From Symsagittifera roscoffensis (lineage: Eukaryota; Xenacoelomorpha; Acoela; Convolutidae): a stretch of 64,000 nucleotides of DNA. Numbering within the stretch: position 1 is the first letter of the stretch; each line of letters opens with the position of its first letter. Location of the stretch: contig NC_087063.1 of the NCBI RefSeq assembly GCF_963678635.1, forward strand, positions 80,029,574 through 80,093,573. The letters run 5' to 3'. Below, one piece after another: positions 1 to 10,341 of this stretch. The notes beneath the pieces were generated by a model, which saw only the letters and a program-made list of their open reading frames with translations, was not told where the DNA came from and ran no database searches. The position numbers were made by a program, and so were the translations under genes.

Positions 1-239
1 AAGGTTCATGGGTTGACTTCGATAGACCGAAAGTGCTTGTCATACTTTTCCATGAAGCAACTTCTATAATGAAATATTAGTCATATAATTCGTTTAAGTT
101 TTGCTGAGAAGAAATACTTAAAGTTTGAAAGACTTTTTATTATAGCATGAAAATTACTTTTATCTCAAACGAAAAAGCTTTGCGCAAAATATTGCTGATC
201 ATACAGTTTTTGAAATTGAAAACGTCAAATTGCGTTGAC

Positions 240-470
240 CAATTAGAAATTGATGCAGGATCAAAGTCTCGAGACTATTGGGATTACCAGAAAGGGCTGT
301 GGACAAACCATGAGCTCCCATGCTCAACCTTGATGAGGTGCACTAGGTGGTTTAAGCTTCCGCTTGATGCCTTTGTGAACCAGCAACGATGGAGCATCTG
401 CATTCCACAACTCTGTTTTAGTTTATACGAAATTGATTTCATTGTCCAACTAAGTTACCGATGGTCTTTC
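240..470 (-). pseudogene. BEL/Pao-type integrase relic
   Basis: Read on the - strand, about 75 codons resemble the core of a BEL/Pao retrotransposon integrase. A DNEINFV segment (about 437-460) matches the second catalytic Asp motif of the family. It is followed by ELWNADAPSL, a basic stretch, and PPSAPHQG at about 329-351, the conserved motif just before the family's W-E block. The frame has in-frame stops before DNE, after INFV and after PHQG, so it cannot make a protein. No LTR was found next to it. The family assignment rests on motif recognition and could equally mean a related integrase. Confidence 0.5.
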
Positions 471-1460
471 TCGCCGTTAGATAAAACGTTCATTAGCCAT
501 AACACTTGAACTTCTGTCCGAGGATAGACGTAAATCAATGAGAGTTGCGCGGGTTTGTAAACAACTGAATTAAAACCCAACGTTACATGGAACATCAAGG
601 AACAATACACGACACAGACAAAAACAGTCGAAACCGCAGTACCAGAACGGCGGCTGGCGGCAACTTAAATGCTCTACCGGAAAGTCGGAAAATTTGGCGC
701 AATGGTTTTTGTTTTTTGCGTTCTACAGCGTATACACTCCGTTTGAGAACCTCATACTGCAGATATCATGATTAATCCAAAAAGTAGCACATTAATGGTG
801 ATTGGAGGTTGATTGTGCTTAAAATGAAGAAATCGGAGAAACAATCAAATTAGTCAGTGCCGGCTGTTCGAAATTTTTGGGTGACGAGTTTCGAAAGCAA
901 TGGAAAATTGGTTGTTTCAAAAAAAGGCGAGAATGACGAAATACGGCTGGAATTTTACATAATTTCCTACAACCAAACGCTGACGTTCGACTGGGAGTGG
1001 CCCTAACTGAGACACCTGCAGAATTTTTTCTTCCGCGATAACAAATTACGATGGGTCAATTAAGGTAAAACCCCGTGTTGTTAGTGTTTAGAACCGGATG
1101 ATGTGGAATGTTCTATTCTCGGTTCGAATAATTTTTCGAGAGATTACGGTTAACCGAGACCACTTAACCCTTTTCGAACTTGTCACGGATATCTGAAGCC
1201 TTTCACTCTCGAGGCTCAATTTTTTTTTCTAAATGATAAAAGATGATTCCACAGAACCAGCGAAACGTATAAATTATAGAGAAGAATAGTCTGGTATTCA
1301 ACCCAGAGCGTTCCAATAATTTAATGGCTGTCATCATTAAAAGTGATAGACTGTAGTTTTTCAGAGCACTTTCATCAAGCGGAACGTGGTTTCGTTTGTT
1401 TAAAGTTAGGCGTCCGCTACGATTCTAGCTCGTAATACTTTTTAATTTGTTCAGTAAGTG
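471..1460. other. Stretch without a recognised gene
   Basis: No gene is supported here. One 50-codon open stretch on the + strand (854-1006, bounded by TAG and TAA) reads WVTSFESNGKLVVSKKG. It weakly recalls the start of a FAMeT-like beta-sandwich repeat, but it has no start codon or visible splice partners. It may be a lone exon, a relic or chance. Confidence 0.3.
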
Positions 1461-1712
1461 CTACATCTTCAACATTGCAATTGAAGGTAAGGGCTCGAAT
1501 AAGAATTGGCGAAGGAAGCGGGTTAATGAAGTGCCTACCCTTGGGCTGACAAAAAAGACCGGAGTATTTTGTTTTTCTCCTTGAAGCATTCGAAAGTTTT
1601 GATAGCATGAAGGTAATCTGACCTCAATGTCATCCCAAAGTCGTATTAGTTGTAGACATTGTTTAACAAGCTGCCTTTGCAGAAACTTATCTTGCAGAAT
1701 GGGTGGTAAAAT
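1461..1712 (-). CDS. Coding-looking segment, protein unknown
   Basis: Directly after a TATAG acceptor-like site on the - strand (1714-1713), a frame of 83 codons stays open to a TAG at 1463-1461. It includes LWDDIEVRLPSCYQNF and NTPVFFVSPR, whose composition looks like a folded protein rather than random AT-rich DNA. An overlapping frame (1417-1608) reads NVEDVALTEQIKKYYELE near its end, so a small intron or frameshift may join the two. I do not recognise the family. It lies in line with the segments at 1922-2700 and may belong to the same multi-exon gene. A decayed transposon is the alternative. Confidence 0.35.
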   Translation of the reverse strand: MLPPILQDKFLQRQLVKQCLQLIRLWDDIEVRLPSCYQNFRMLQGEKQNTPVFFVSPRVGTSLTRFLRQFLFEPLPSIAMLKM

Positions 1713-1921
1713 CTATAATTTTGGAACCAAGGCTGAAGTTTTTTTAAAACTAATTGCGTAAGACTAATTGTGTGTTCTCAGTTATCAAAAGTAGCTTACA
1801 AGACCACTGTGACCTTCTGAGTGCAAACAAAATTGTCAAATTGAAGCCGTTCAACGAAATACCTAATTTTTAATCATTTAGTTTCGAAAAATATGATTGT
1901 CTTCCAGAGACCATTGAGGAG

Positions 1922-2218
1922 TTAGAAGAAATGTTTCAAGAAACGTTTTAAAAAGAGCGCAGTAGTCAAGACTAAGATCGATAGTTTTTCCGATTGATGC
2001 ACTGGAAATTTGTTGACTTCATTGTCTGCGAAACTGCTACGTTGGATAACAATGCTTGTGGTTTGATGCAATTTGGCGGGCGGTGTTAAGTGAAATATGT
2101 TGGCTTGTTTTATTTTGACCTTTAGCTTCTTTTTATGCAGGCTCTGCTGTGGAATGTTACTCACAAAGTAAAAACAAACAATACAGCCAGACTCTTTCAT
2201 GATGATTCTAACCTGATA
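1922..2218 (-). CDS. Coding-looking segment, protein unknown
   Basis: After a TTTTTTATCAG acceptor-like site, a - strand frame stays open for about 99 codons to the TAA at 1924-1922. The first part, VRIIMKESGCIVCFYF, is hydrophobic and Cys-containing and is followed by a GTGAGT that could be a splice donor, so only the first 16 codons may be exonic. The remainder is Lys-rich and less convincing. It sits just downstream of the 2229-2372 segment in gene order. Product not recognised. Confidence 0.3.
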   Translation of the reverse strand, partial: YQVRIIMKESGCIVCFYFVSNIPQQSLHKKKLKVKIKQANIFHLTPPAKLHQTTSIVIQRSSFADNEVNKFPVHQSEKLSILVLTTALFLKRFLKHFF

Positions 2219-2228
2219 AAAAATAATT

Positions 2229-2372
2229 AACCTGACATTATAACCCGGCGACAAGGGCAGCTATACACGACGCAAAACTCATGATGGTTTTCCAGATGGT
2301 TCCCACGATTGACCATGTTTCTCTCCGGGTTTTTCAGAGCGTCTTTGTGCAAAAAGCAGCTATTGGCAGACC
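2229..2372 (-). CDS. Coding-looking exon, protein unknown
   Basis: A good acceptor (TTTCAATTTCAG, ending at 2373) is followed by a frame that begins with two bases of a split codon. It runs SANSCFLHKDALKNPE and then HHEFCVVYSC before a stop at 2231-2229. The true 3' end is unknown and may lie near CGCCGG at about 2250-2245. The exon upstream (2496-2700) ends at CGAAGGTGAGT. Keeping this frame requires the splice to fall before GG rather than before GT (see findings). Product not recognised. Confidence 0.4.
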
Positions 2373-2495
2373 CTGAAATTGAAATTTTTGCTTCCAGAAA
2401 CAATGATTCTTATAGTGATTGATTTACAATTTTAGTTACGGATTTTGATTCAAAGGCAATTTTAAATTGATATGAAACCAAAACTAAAACTCACC

Positions 2496-2700
2496 TTCGA
2501 ATAAGGACAGTTTCCAATCTGGAAATGAATTTCTCTGGATTAGTGTCAAGATTTCGGCCAAGTTTTGATTGATGAATGACGTGTTCTTTGTAGAAGCGGT
2601 ACCTAGTATCAAATGTTGTTTTTCCAGTGAAGAACGAATCATTCACCGATGGTTGCGAGATAAAATTAGCGGATAAAAGAAATGAGGGGTTGGGCGGTGA
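2496..2700 (-). CDS. Coding-looking exon, protein unknown
   Basis: A - strand frame of 68 codons is bounded by a CTCCAAG acceptor-like site (ending at 2701) and a GGTGAGT donor. It includes FFTGKTTFDTRYRFYKEH and LDTNPEKFISRLETVL, has balanced composition and no stops, and looks like a real exon of a folded, charged protein. The downstream exon candidates at 2229-2372, 1922-2218 and 1461-1712 follow in order. I cannot name the protein. No start codon was identified, and further exons probably lie at higher coordinates or are lost. Confidence 0.45.
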
Positions 2701-2873
2701 CTTGGAGAAAAATTAGGGTAGGGAATTGGTTTTCAATTTGACAGGAAACAACAGCAGTCCTTCTAAAGAAGGCTTGTGGGGAAATTAAAAGAGACTATTC
2801 TGCATGAGCGGAGTGTTGCAACAGAACATGGTGGGAGGCGAAAAGACCTGCTGTTGAAGTTAACTTTCTACAC

Positions 2874-3530
2874 TGGTTTGTGCCAGTCACTCACATTTGG
2901 AAGTTTGACCTTCATTTTGGGAAAAAATAATTTATGGAAAATTCGAATCGGCCATGTCATGATCAGAAGTTAACTTTTTCGGAAGACTCGAATCAGAACT
3001 GCGCGAAAGTTGATAAAAATTGTGCTTGAGCAATATTGCCATTCGCATTTTTATTGAAATCTTCATTTCGAGCAGAGCTGTCTCGTTCCCGAGAAAGAAC
3101 ATCGCGAAATCCAACGAGAGTGTCATCACTGAGCAAAAAAAAACTTTTTTGGGCAGGTAGACCAATGGTCGAAACGACAATGGTCCAACGTGAAGCTTTT
3201 CAATATTCCAAGCAAAAAAACTACTTGCGCTAAAAACTGGTTACTTAAAACTTCCATAGTTATCCTAATTACCTTATTTACTTGATTCAGGCGTTCTGTC
3301 AATATGTGAGTATTGAATTCAAACTCTTGAGTGTATTTTACTCGGTTATGTTGAGATGAGGCGGATTTTAGGTTGATACATCTGAAATGGATCAAAGGTC
3401 CATTGTCCGGTAAAAACTAAAGGTATGCTCAAGCTTTTAACCCTGTTCTTAACGGGGTTCGCGTGTTTTCGGTATTTAGAGATCAAGCCATGTGGACGTT
3501 CTTGTTTCTAGAGTGGAGTATTCTGATACA
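2874..3530. repeat. Dispersed repeat, copy 1 (pair at 28128)
   Basis: This roughly 650-bp stretch matches 28128-28785 in the same order and orientation. Shared blocks include GCCAGTC..CATATTTGGAAG, the ATCATGTCATG block, and GAAATGGATCAAAGG..TTCATTGTC near the 3' end. The copies differ by many substitutions and indels, so they are old. The short reading frames inside it overlap on both strands and show no known motif. It is probably a non-coding transposon copy. Confidence 0.6.
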
Positions 3531-3539
3531 AGGCCTAGC

Positions 3540-6519
3540 TAACCGAGTATGTGGGGCCACTAGTGGAACAAAAAAAAACGGGTAAAAGACAAAAAGTGAA
3601 TCAAAAGCGAAAAAAGATTAGAAATAGGAAAAAACCTTGAAAAACCAAAATTGAACAGCGATTTTGATTTCCAGATTAGGTGGATCAGACAATCAAATTA
3701 AATGATAGTATACTTATACTGTTTTACAATAAAAACGATCGTTTCGATCAAAACAGCAAGTATTTAGCAGAGGCCCGATTTGGGGGCGTTGAAAGGGTTT
3801 CAAATAACCTTGCCTTATTGGAGAACTACTGGGAGCTTTCACTGAAAGAGGTGACCAGACGGATAGCAAAGTGATTTCGAGGATCGAAATCTGGGAACCA
3901 AGATAGGACGCTACTGGGAAGAGACTATCAGTAGTGTGACCAATACAGTGTTACAACTAGAATTCACCAGGGTGTGCTGTTTGCTCGAAGGGGTATAGTT
4001 AAAATCCATTTTATACTGAAGTGTTAGGTATAAAAGTGAATAAGCGACGCCCACAGTTTCGAGGAAGTGTTTTACTTGGGCAAATCTTGGAAACAGGTTC
4101 TAATGGTTTTGTCTTAAGTCGTTTACCAGCCATCGCGCTTAAAGTGTTTTTTTTTCGGCTTAATTGAGGGGCTAGATAGGGGAAGGTTAGACAGTGGGGT
4201 TGGTTAGGATAAAGGGTGGTAAAAAGGGGGTACTTTTATTATAACCACAATATCGGCATCGTTGATTTGGTTACATGATATTAACCAGAGTCAAGATTGA
4301 CAACAATAAAGACTCAAAACAAGAGTTGGAATGCGAAGGTACCCAATAGTCATCTCGAGGTAAGGTAGATGATCCGGCCGGATCGGGTGGGGGGATCAGA
4401 AATAGACATTTTTATTAGAAACCTTTAGATTAAATACCCCAGATCAGCGATAGCGGGGGGAGACGCGTGACAACCCATAAGAAACCCATAAAGCAAAAAC
4501 CCCAGATCAGCAATAGCGGGCAAAAAGCGTATTTTTTGGAAAGACGTTTTCGTCAAATTTGAATCATAGAATTTGTTTTTTTGATTTTCAAAAAGAATTA
4601 GTTAATTTCGAGACAGACAGTCGAAATTTTAAGCGATTTTGAATCATAACCTGGTATAGGAAACCCGATCTGACTTTTCACTTATAATTGATTGAGGAAA
4701 GGCAGGAGATTTTCAAGATACTTGGATAGTTTTTGGCAAGACTTTTGTCAGGGCTTCAATATGATATAAAAATCAACCCTGTCCGATGATTGATTGTGTA
4801 CCTGATTTTGCGTAGAAAACAAAAAGAAGAAAAAAAAACTAAAATGCACCGAATGCAAAGTCCCACTCCATTTTTATTTGACGGAACAAAAATGTGCGTG
4901 AGATGGTGCGCACCAAATTTCATAGCATTTTGACATGTGGAATGGGGCGGAAATAGTTTAAAAATCACCAATTAAATACCTTTAAGTATCTTTTGGTACT
5001 CATGGAAATGTAAAAAAGCTTCTGAATTTTGAAGATTTTGATCAACATTTGTTCCGATGCTAGGTATGGATATAAAATCTAGGCTTTTTACCCCCCCCCC
5101 CCCCACTTTGCACGAGCATAAACTTTATGATGTAACGAGTGGTTTTGCACAGATATTCATGACGACCAAATTTGTTTGTCATGGCTTAAGTAGTCAATTT
5201 TCAAACGAATTTGAGAATGTGAACTTAATTTTTTTTGGTAAAAGCTTAGAAGTGGGGGATGAAAATCTTCATTGCGTTTTGAAAAAGTTTAAAAAATAGA
5301 TGTGAAAATAGATAAACTGGGTTGAGGCATGGGATGGCGCTTGGGAAATGAAAAGTCACTGGGATAGGAACTATGGTTCATAAAATGTACCTACTGTCTA
5401 TTGCAGAAAGACATTGCTTCTCCGATGTTGGAAATTGTTGTGCTTGCACAGAAGAAGCATTTGCCTAAACCTTGAATTTCAACCGAGCAGCTTCCGCGAA
5501 AATCGTCGAACAACTTTTTCGGTTTACTGAAAGACGTTTCAAGCGTAACCAAATAGAAAACGAACACTGTAACCAAATTTAAACAGCTCATGACAGATCA
5601 ATCTGATAATTTTAATGGGAAACCTTATAAAATGCGGGATGTGACTTCTGCAATAATCGCTATTATCACTTTGAGCACTTTTGTACAATGAAGCAGAATA
5701 AATAGAACTATCCAGCACGAAAATTAAAAAAGAGACTGCGTTACGAGGACAAATTTTGCAAAGAGAAGGCGAGCAGTATGGCAATTATAGGCCTCTGAAA
5801 TTGAGGGACAAGTCTTCAAACAACGTAAAAGTTTGTCGGAACTGTCAGAAAACTAAAATACCAAAGGACGATGAATTAGCCCGTTCTCGTTGCGGAATCT
5901 ACCTACAATCCACAAAATACAAAGTTTGGCCTCGTAATTTGGAGAAAAATGTGGAAAAGAGCTATTGACCCTATAAAAACAATATTTGTATATTACGTGA
6001 GGTTGAGATTTGAGATGTTATAGCGCAAGCATTCATTCCTTTTTAGGTGTTTTCCTCTCCCTCCCCCAACACCTGCTCTTTTTCATAAGTAATTATCCTG
6101 TTATTATTGCCATGCGGACTAGTTGGGCTATGTCAAGGCTCTTTTAAACTCACCCCATCCTCACCTTAAGTTTTGAAAAACAATTTTAACGTTCTCTAAA
6201 AATTAAAACTTTGCCTGGTGAGCAAAGTATCTACTGTGAAAAAATTTGTTCTTCTTACCTTGCTTCGTAAGAGCACGCGCTTAGCCATATTCATAAGTAA
6301 AACAATTTCAAGCATTTGACAAACATAATTGGCATTCAACATAATAAAAAATTGCTTACACCATAAAATTGATGCTCAGTTCTGGGAGGAAAAAAGCGGT
6401 TTTTTGCAGTTAGAATTCACCCTTTGAAAAACAACTCTTTTGCTGCTCCCATGTCGTTTAAACAAAAATGCTTCGCAAAGAATTGTATCGAGTGAAAGAA
6501 GCGATTATGTAAAAAAATA
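3540..6519. other. Intergenic DNA with old repeats
   Basis: No convincing gene. The part at about 3770-4290 resembles 49910-50390 (GGGGGCGTTGAAAGGG with ACTGGGAGCTTTCACTG, then the GGCTTAATTGAGGGGC block), so it belongs to a dispersed repeat. A short direct repeat, CCCCAGATCAGC(G/A)ATAGCGGG, occurs at about 4436 and 4500. A poly-C tract lies at about 5090-5104. A 70-codon + strand frame at 5756-5968 contains CRNCQKTKIPKDDELARSRC, a possible paired-Cys motif, but has no start context or neighbouring exons. Confidence 0.4.
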
Positions 6520-6523
6520 CATT
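6520..6523. repeat. Target-site duplication CATT (left)
   Basis: CATT directly precedes the left LTR and is repeated directly after the right LTR at 24649-24652. A 4-bp duplication is usual for Ty3/gypsy integrases. Confidence 0.85.
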
Positions 6524-6933
6524 TGAGTTAGGATTTATGTGGTTAACTCATAGAGTAATTTCGGATAGGGTACACCGTCTGCTCGTCACGCTATCTTATT
6601 TTCGGCCGGATAGATTCGTGCAACTTCTTAGTCTAATACCGATACTAATCTTACTCTTGTACTATCTAGTCTCAGGTTGTTTAACTAGTCTCTGCTAGGC
6701 TCAATAGATCTAGGGTATACTGGTTTATTGCGGCTGCTGAAGTTCTCTTGGAGAGGCAACTAGTTTCTAAGTTAAATTCAAATCTCTCTGGTGCTGAAAT
6801 TACAAGTAATTTCAGCACTTACAAATAAGTGGGTTGTTAGTTAGATGGACCATGATTGGTTAATATTAAATACTTTACAGTGGTAAAAAATCTAATTTAT
6901 CCAATCATAAAATATAGTTTAGATCAGGTTCCA
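6524..6933 (-). repeat. 3' LTR of the 18.1-kb element
   Basis: 410 bp, starting TGAGTTAGG and ending GGTTCCA on the + strand, so TG..CA on both strands. It matches 24239-24648 at about 98 percent by eye. Differences include a T/C change in the TACACYGTCTGC block and changes around CTTACTCTTGTACTATC. It carries a perfect palindrome at 6791-6818. This is the downstream LTR because the genes run on the - strand. Confidence 0.95.
6791..6818. promoter_or_regulatory. Perfect 28-bp palindrome in the 3' LTR
   Basis: Two 13-bp arms (GTGCTGAAATTAC and its reverse complement) are separated only by AA. The same palindrome, unchanged, is in the other LTR at 24506-24533. It could be a dimeric factor-binding site or an RNA hairpin. 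The role is inferred only from conservation between LTRs. Confidence 0.6.
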
Positions 6934-8528
6934 CCCATCCGGGTTTTACAGAGTTTTTTAGAATTATCTTTCTGCAATTCAAAGGATGGATGATGGACGT
7001 TGGTATTTGGCGAACATCATATTCTTATCCGGTTCCTCTTGTTAGAGAAGTTCCAGGACGTTGGAATGATGGATATCAATCGTTGTGTCTTCTTGTGACA
7101 ACGACTGTGTTTTCCAACGAAATCAATCTGATTTCAGAATGGTTTGCTATGACGGGTTTTTCTGTTTTATGTAGAGAACTTCTTTTGTGTTCGACCTCGT
7201 CTGGGAATGGCGTGGAGATTGTGCGTGGAGGGGATGCCTTGTTACTCGGATCTGTACTTATACTTGAACATCGAGGTGGTCATTGGTCTAGTTCAATGAA
7301 GTCCTTTTCTGCAAAGTCAAGTCGTACTCTAAATCCTTTGAGTTGTGATTGTGGACGGCATATTGGTTGTGGTTGGCCATTCTTTTTCGAGTGTAGTTAG
7401 GTCATTTTGTCTTTGGATGTTCGTCTTTGTTGTTGTGTGCTGATCTATATACTGCAAATTATAGTTTACATTTTATAAAATTTTTATTAGTTCAGTGTTT
7501 TAATTATGATTTTGGTTAGTTGTTTTCACAAAAGCATTTTGTTTTAGTTCGGTTATTTTGAAGAGTTACTCACCCTTGAGTACCTCTTATTGAAAATAGA
7601 AGTGTGGTCACAAAGCGTGGATGTAGCGCGGTGGGTTAGGCCGGCTATAGAGCATGCTCAGGATGTCCTCTCTGGTGGGTTAGGCCAGGAGTGGGAGTAT
7701 GATTTCGTGCGGTTTCTGTGAGAGGTCCTGTTATGTGATAACGTTTTATGTCGGGTTTGTGGTGGTTTTTCTTATGTTTTGTTGGTTGTGTCCTTTTTTC
7801 AAAAATCAAATTGTTTTTGTTATGGGTTTGTCTTTCGACTTTTTTTTGTGTTTTATTATTTCTTTCTTAGACTTTATAATAGTCTTCAAAAGAATAAATT
7901 ATCCAGTTTTAAACTGGGTTAATCCCGTTTGGGAACCGTTGGTTTTCTTTTCTTAGTCATGCTGTTATTCTATGATTTGTGGTGTTTAGTAAGCTGCGTT
8001 GGTTAGTTTTGTTTAGTATATAATTCCTTTCCAACCGGGTTAAAGGAAAGTTTGAAGCTTGTTATCGTGTGTTAGAGTTGTTGAGTGTGAAAACTTGAAA
8101 CTGAAATTCATTATTTAAACAATTCTTTGTGGGCGAGCTGTGCAAGTTTGGATAGAATTCTTGTGCGAATGAATGAAAATATCAAAAGGTTAGTACTGCA
8201 TTTTTGTTTTATCAATTTACTACATAGAGTTTTAATTTTACTACTAGTTTTGGGAAAAATTAAATTACAAATTTTAATTTTTTTGAATTTTACTGCTTTT
8301 GGGGAAACAATTTATAAATCAACTTACTTCATTTGGTATAAATTTTATCAGTTTATCTTGTGGAAAATATTACTGAAGTGAAGAATTTTAACAAGTTTAT
8401 TTTTTATTTTGCTTTTTTGTTTCTTCAGATGATCCTGGTATGAAGGCTAAAGATCTAAATGAAACATGAGTAAAGAATGGTTAGTATTTATTTTGAATTT
8501 ATTAGTGAAAAATATGTATAAATTATAC
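6934..8528 (-). other. Long 3' untranslated part of the element
   Basis: About 1.6 kb between the end of the ORF5 reading frame and the 3' LTR. No - strand frame of note. Open + strand frames at 6990-7400 and 7699-7956 are antisense to the element and have no known motif. A short repeated phrase, GGTGGGTTAGGCC, occurs twice at about 7640-7690. The bases before the LTR (element sense CCCGGATGGG) form only a short purine-rich tract, so the polypurine primer is weak or altered. Confidence 0.5.
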
Positions 8529-10341
8529 TTACTTGTTAGTCTTCGGGGAAAAACCGTGCGGGAAGATGTCGTGTATTATGTCGGAGTTTGTTAGTAGTTT
8601 TGCTAGTATGCGAATGATGTTTTTAGTTTGAAGCAGTGGCCAAAGCAATTGAAGTGCTTTAATAGTTTTTAGTTCTTCAGTGCCAACTGCAAACTCATAA
8701 GGTGTGTTTTGAATGAGATTATATAATTTGTGATTGTATTTAGTGTTGTGGATGAATTCCAATATTGGGATTTCTATAGGTTGGATAAATTCATTTGGGA
8801 CAAGGAAGGGTCTGGATTCTTCTGCGTTAAAGGTCTTCGTGATGGGACAAAATATACATCTGGGTTATGGGATCATAATTGCAGAGGATACCGTGACAGT
8901 TAGTATCTTTGATGCAATATGTGAAATTAAGAAAAAATGGTGAAGTGTATTTAGAGTTAATAAACTGAAAACGGTGGTGTGGTTGTCTTGATGGAGTGTG
9001 TAGATCAAAATGATTTTGTATGAAGCAATAATATGTATATGTGTGAGTTTGTTTAGTGCGTAACATAATGTCGTGTGAGCAGTGCAAATCGCGTTCATGT
9101 GGTGCAAGGAAGTGGAAGGTTAGTAAGAATAATTGAAATTTTTCTTTAAAACTTTCGTAAGCTTGCATGTCGGTTAGTGCTTCAGAAATGATGTGATCAA
9201 ATTTTCGATCAAATATATTGAGTGTAATTACATATGGTGTTTTGATGAAGAATTTTTCTGTTAGTTGTGGGTTAGCGAAGCGATCATCATCTAAAAATTG
9301 GTCTTGATTAGTTCGGATGATGTTATGATCGTAATATTCTAGCGTAAATTCGTTAGCTCGGGGGGCAGTGAATGTTTTTAGTGACTTTTTATATCCGATA
9401 TAAGTAAATTGTCTATGTGTTAGTGGCGTGGTGAGTCGATATAGCATATCTTGATTTCTTTCTATATCGTTGTGAGTATTAGATAATGGTAGGCAAAGGG
9501 GATTAGTAAAATGATAATATGATGTCCAATGAAGTGTAGGCATTAAAACATGTTCATCTACAAAACTACGTGTGTCGTTAGTGTCGTGAGGGGTGTTTAA
9601 AGTATATTGTGGAAATGAAGGTAAGGTGATTGCTAGAAAATCTTTTGTGTTAGTGTGATGTGGATGATTAATATATTCACGGGCTGTTCCTGGTTTGGTT
9701 GGGAATGGATGGTTTGGGAATTTTCTTTTAAAAGTGCGATAAGCTCTATTAGTGCTATTTGATGATTCGGTGGATGTGGATGATTGTGCTAATGATGCAG
9801 AATAAGCTGAAGAGAGTGTAGGGGTAGGTGGGTTTGAGGATTCTATTGTGGAAGAAATCTGATTTATAGTGGGGGTGTTAAGGTGTAATGGTTGTTGTTG
9901 TAGGGTGATAAAATTATCTAGTTCTTGGGAGATTTGGGGAATATCTGGAGAATTGGATGATCGGTCTGAATGAAATGAAGAGTAGGTTGGGGTGACTTGT
10001 GAAGCACAAGAGGGTGTAGAAATGGATGGGAGTGGGTTATTTGGTGGGATTGGTTGAAAAGAAGGTTTTGAAAAAAGTGAGGGGTTGGTTGGAAAATTAT
10101 TGGATGGAGATGGTTCAGAGTCTGCAAATTCATCAGGGGTTTCAATATTAGGGTTATTAAGTTGTGAAATGGAGTATAAAACTGAAATATTTGAATTAGT
10201 GTCCGAATTCATGCCTGATGTTATATTACTAGTTGGGAAATCGGGTGGCGGGAAAGCAAAAAGTGGAATTATTGCAATTGGAGTGTTGAGGTTGGTTGGA
10301 TGGGAATTTGAGCGCTGTAGGGATCCAAGTTGTCGGCTCAT
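8529..10341 (-). CDS. ORF5: unknown accessory protein of the element
   Basis: The ATG at 10341 opens a 504-codon frame ending in TAA at 8829-8827. The first 200 residues or so are rich in Ser, Pro, Asn and Thr and look disordered. The last 300 are richer in aromatic, His and charged residues and look folded. I see no signal peptide, membrane segment or catalytic motif. The ATG overlaps the stop of the env frame as ATGA, so reinitiation after env is a plausible way to express it. At the stop (CTTTAAC, 8832-8826) the +1 frame is open for another 100 codons to 8529 and includes PNEFIQPIEIPILEF, so the ancestral protein was probably about 600 residues or is made by frameshifting. I know of no gypsy-group protein like it. 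Confidence 0.7.

Noticed and set aside
6990-7400. 136-codon + strand frame beside the 3' LTR
   Set aside because: It is antisense to the element, has no motif or partner, and lies in its untranslated 3' part.
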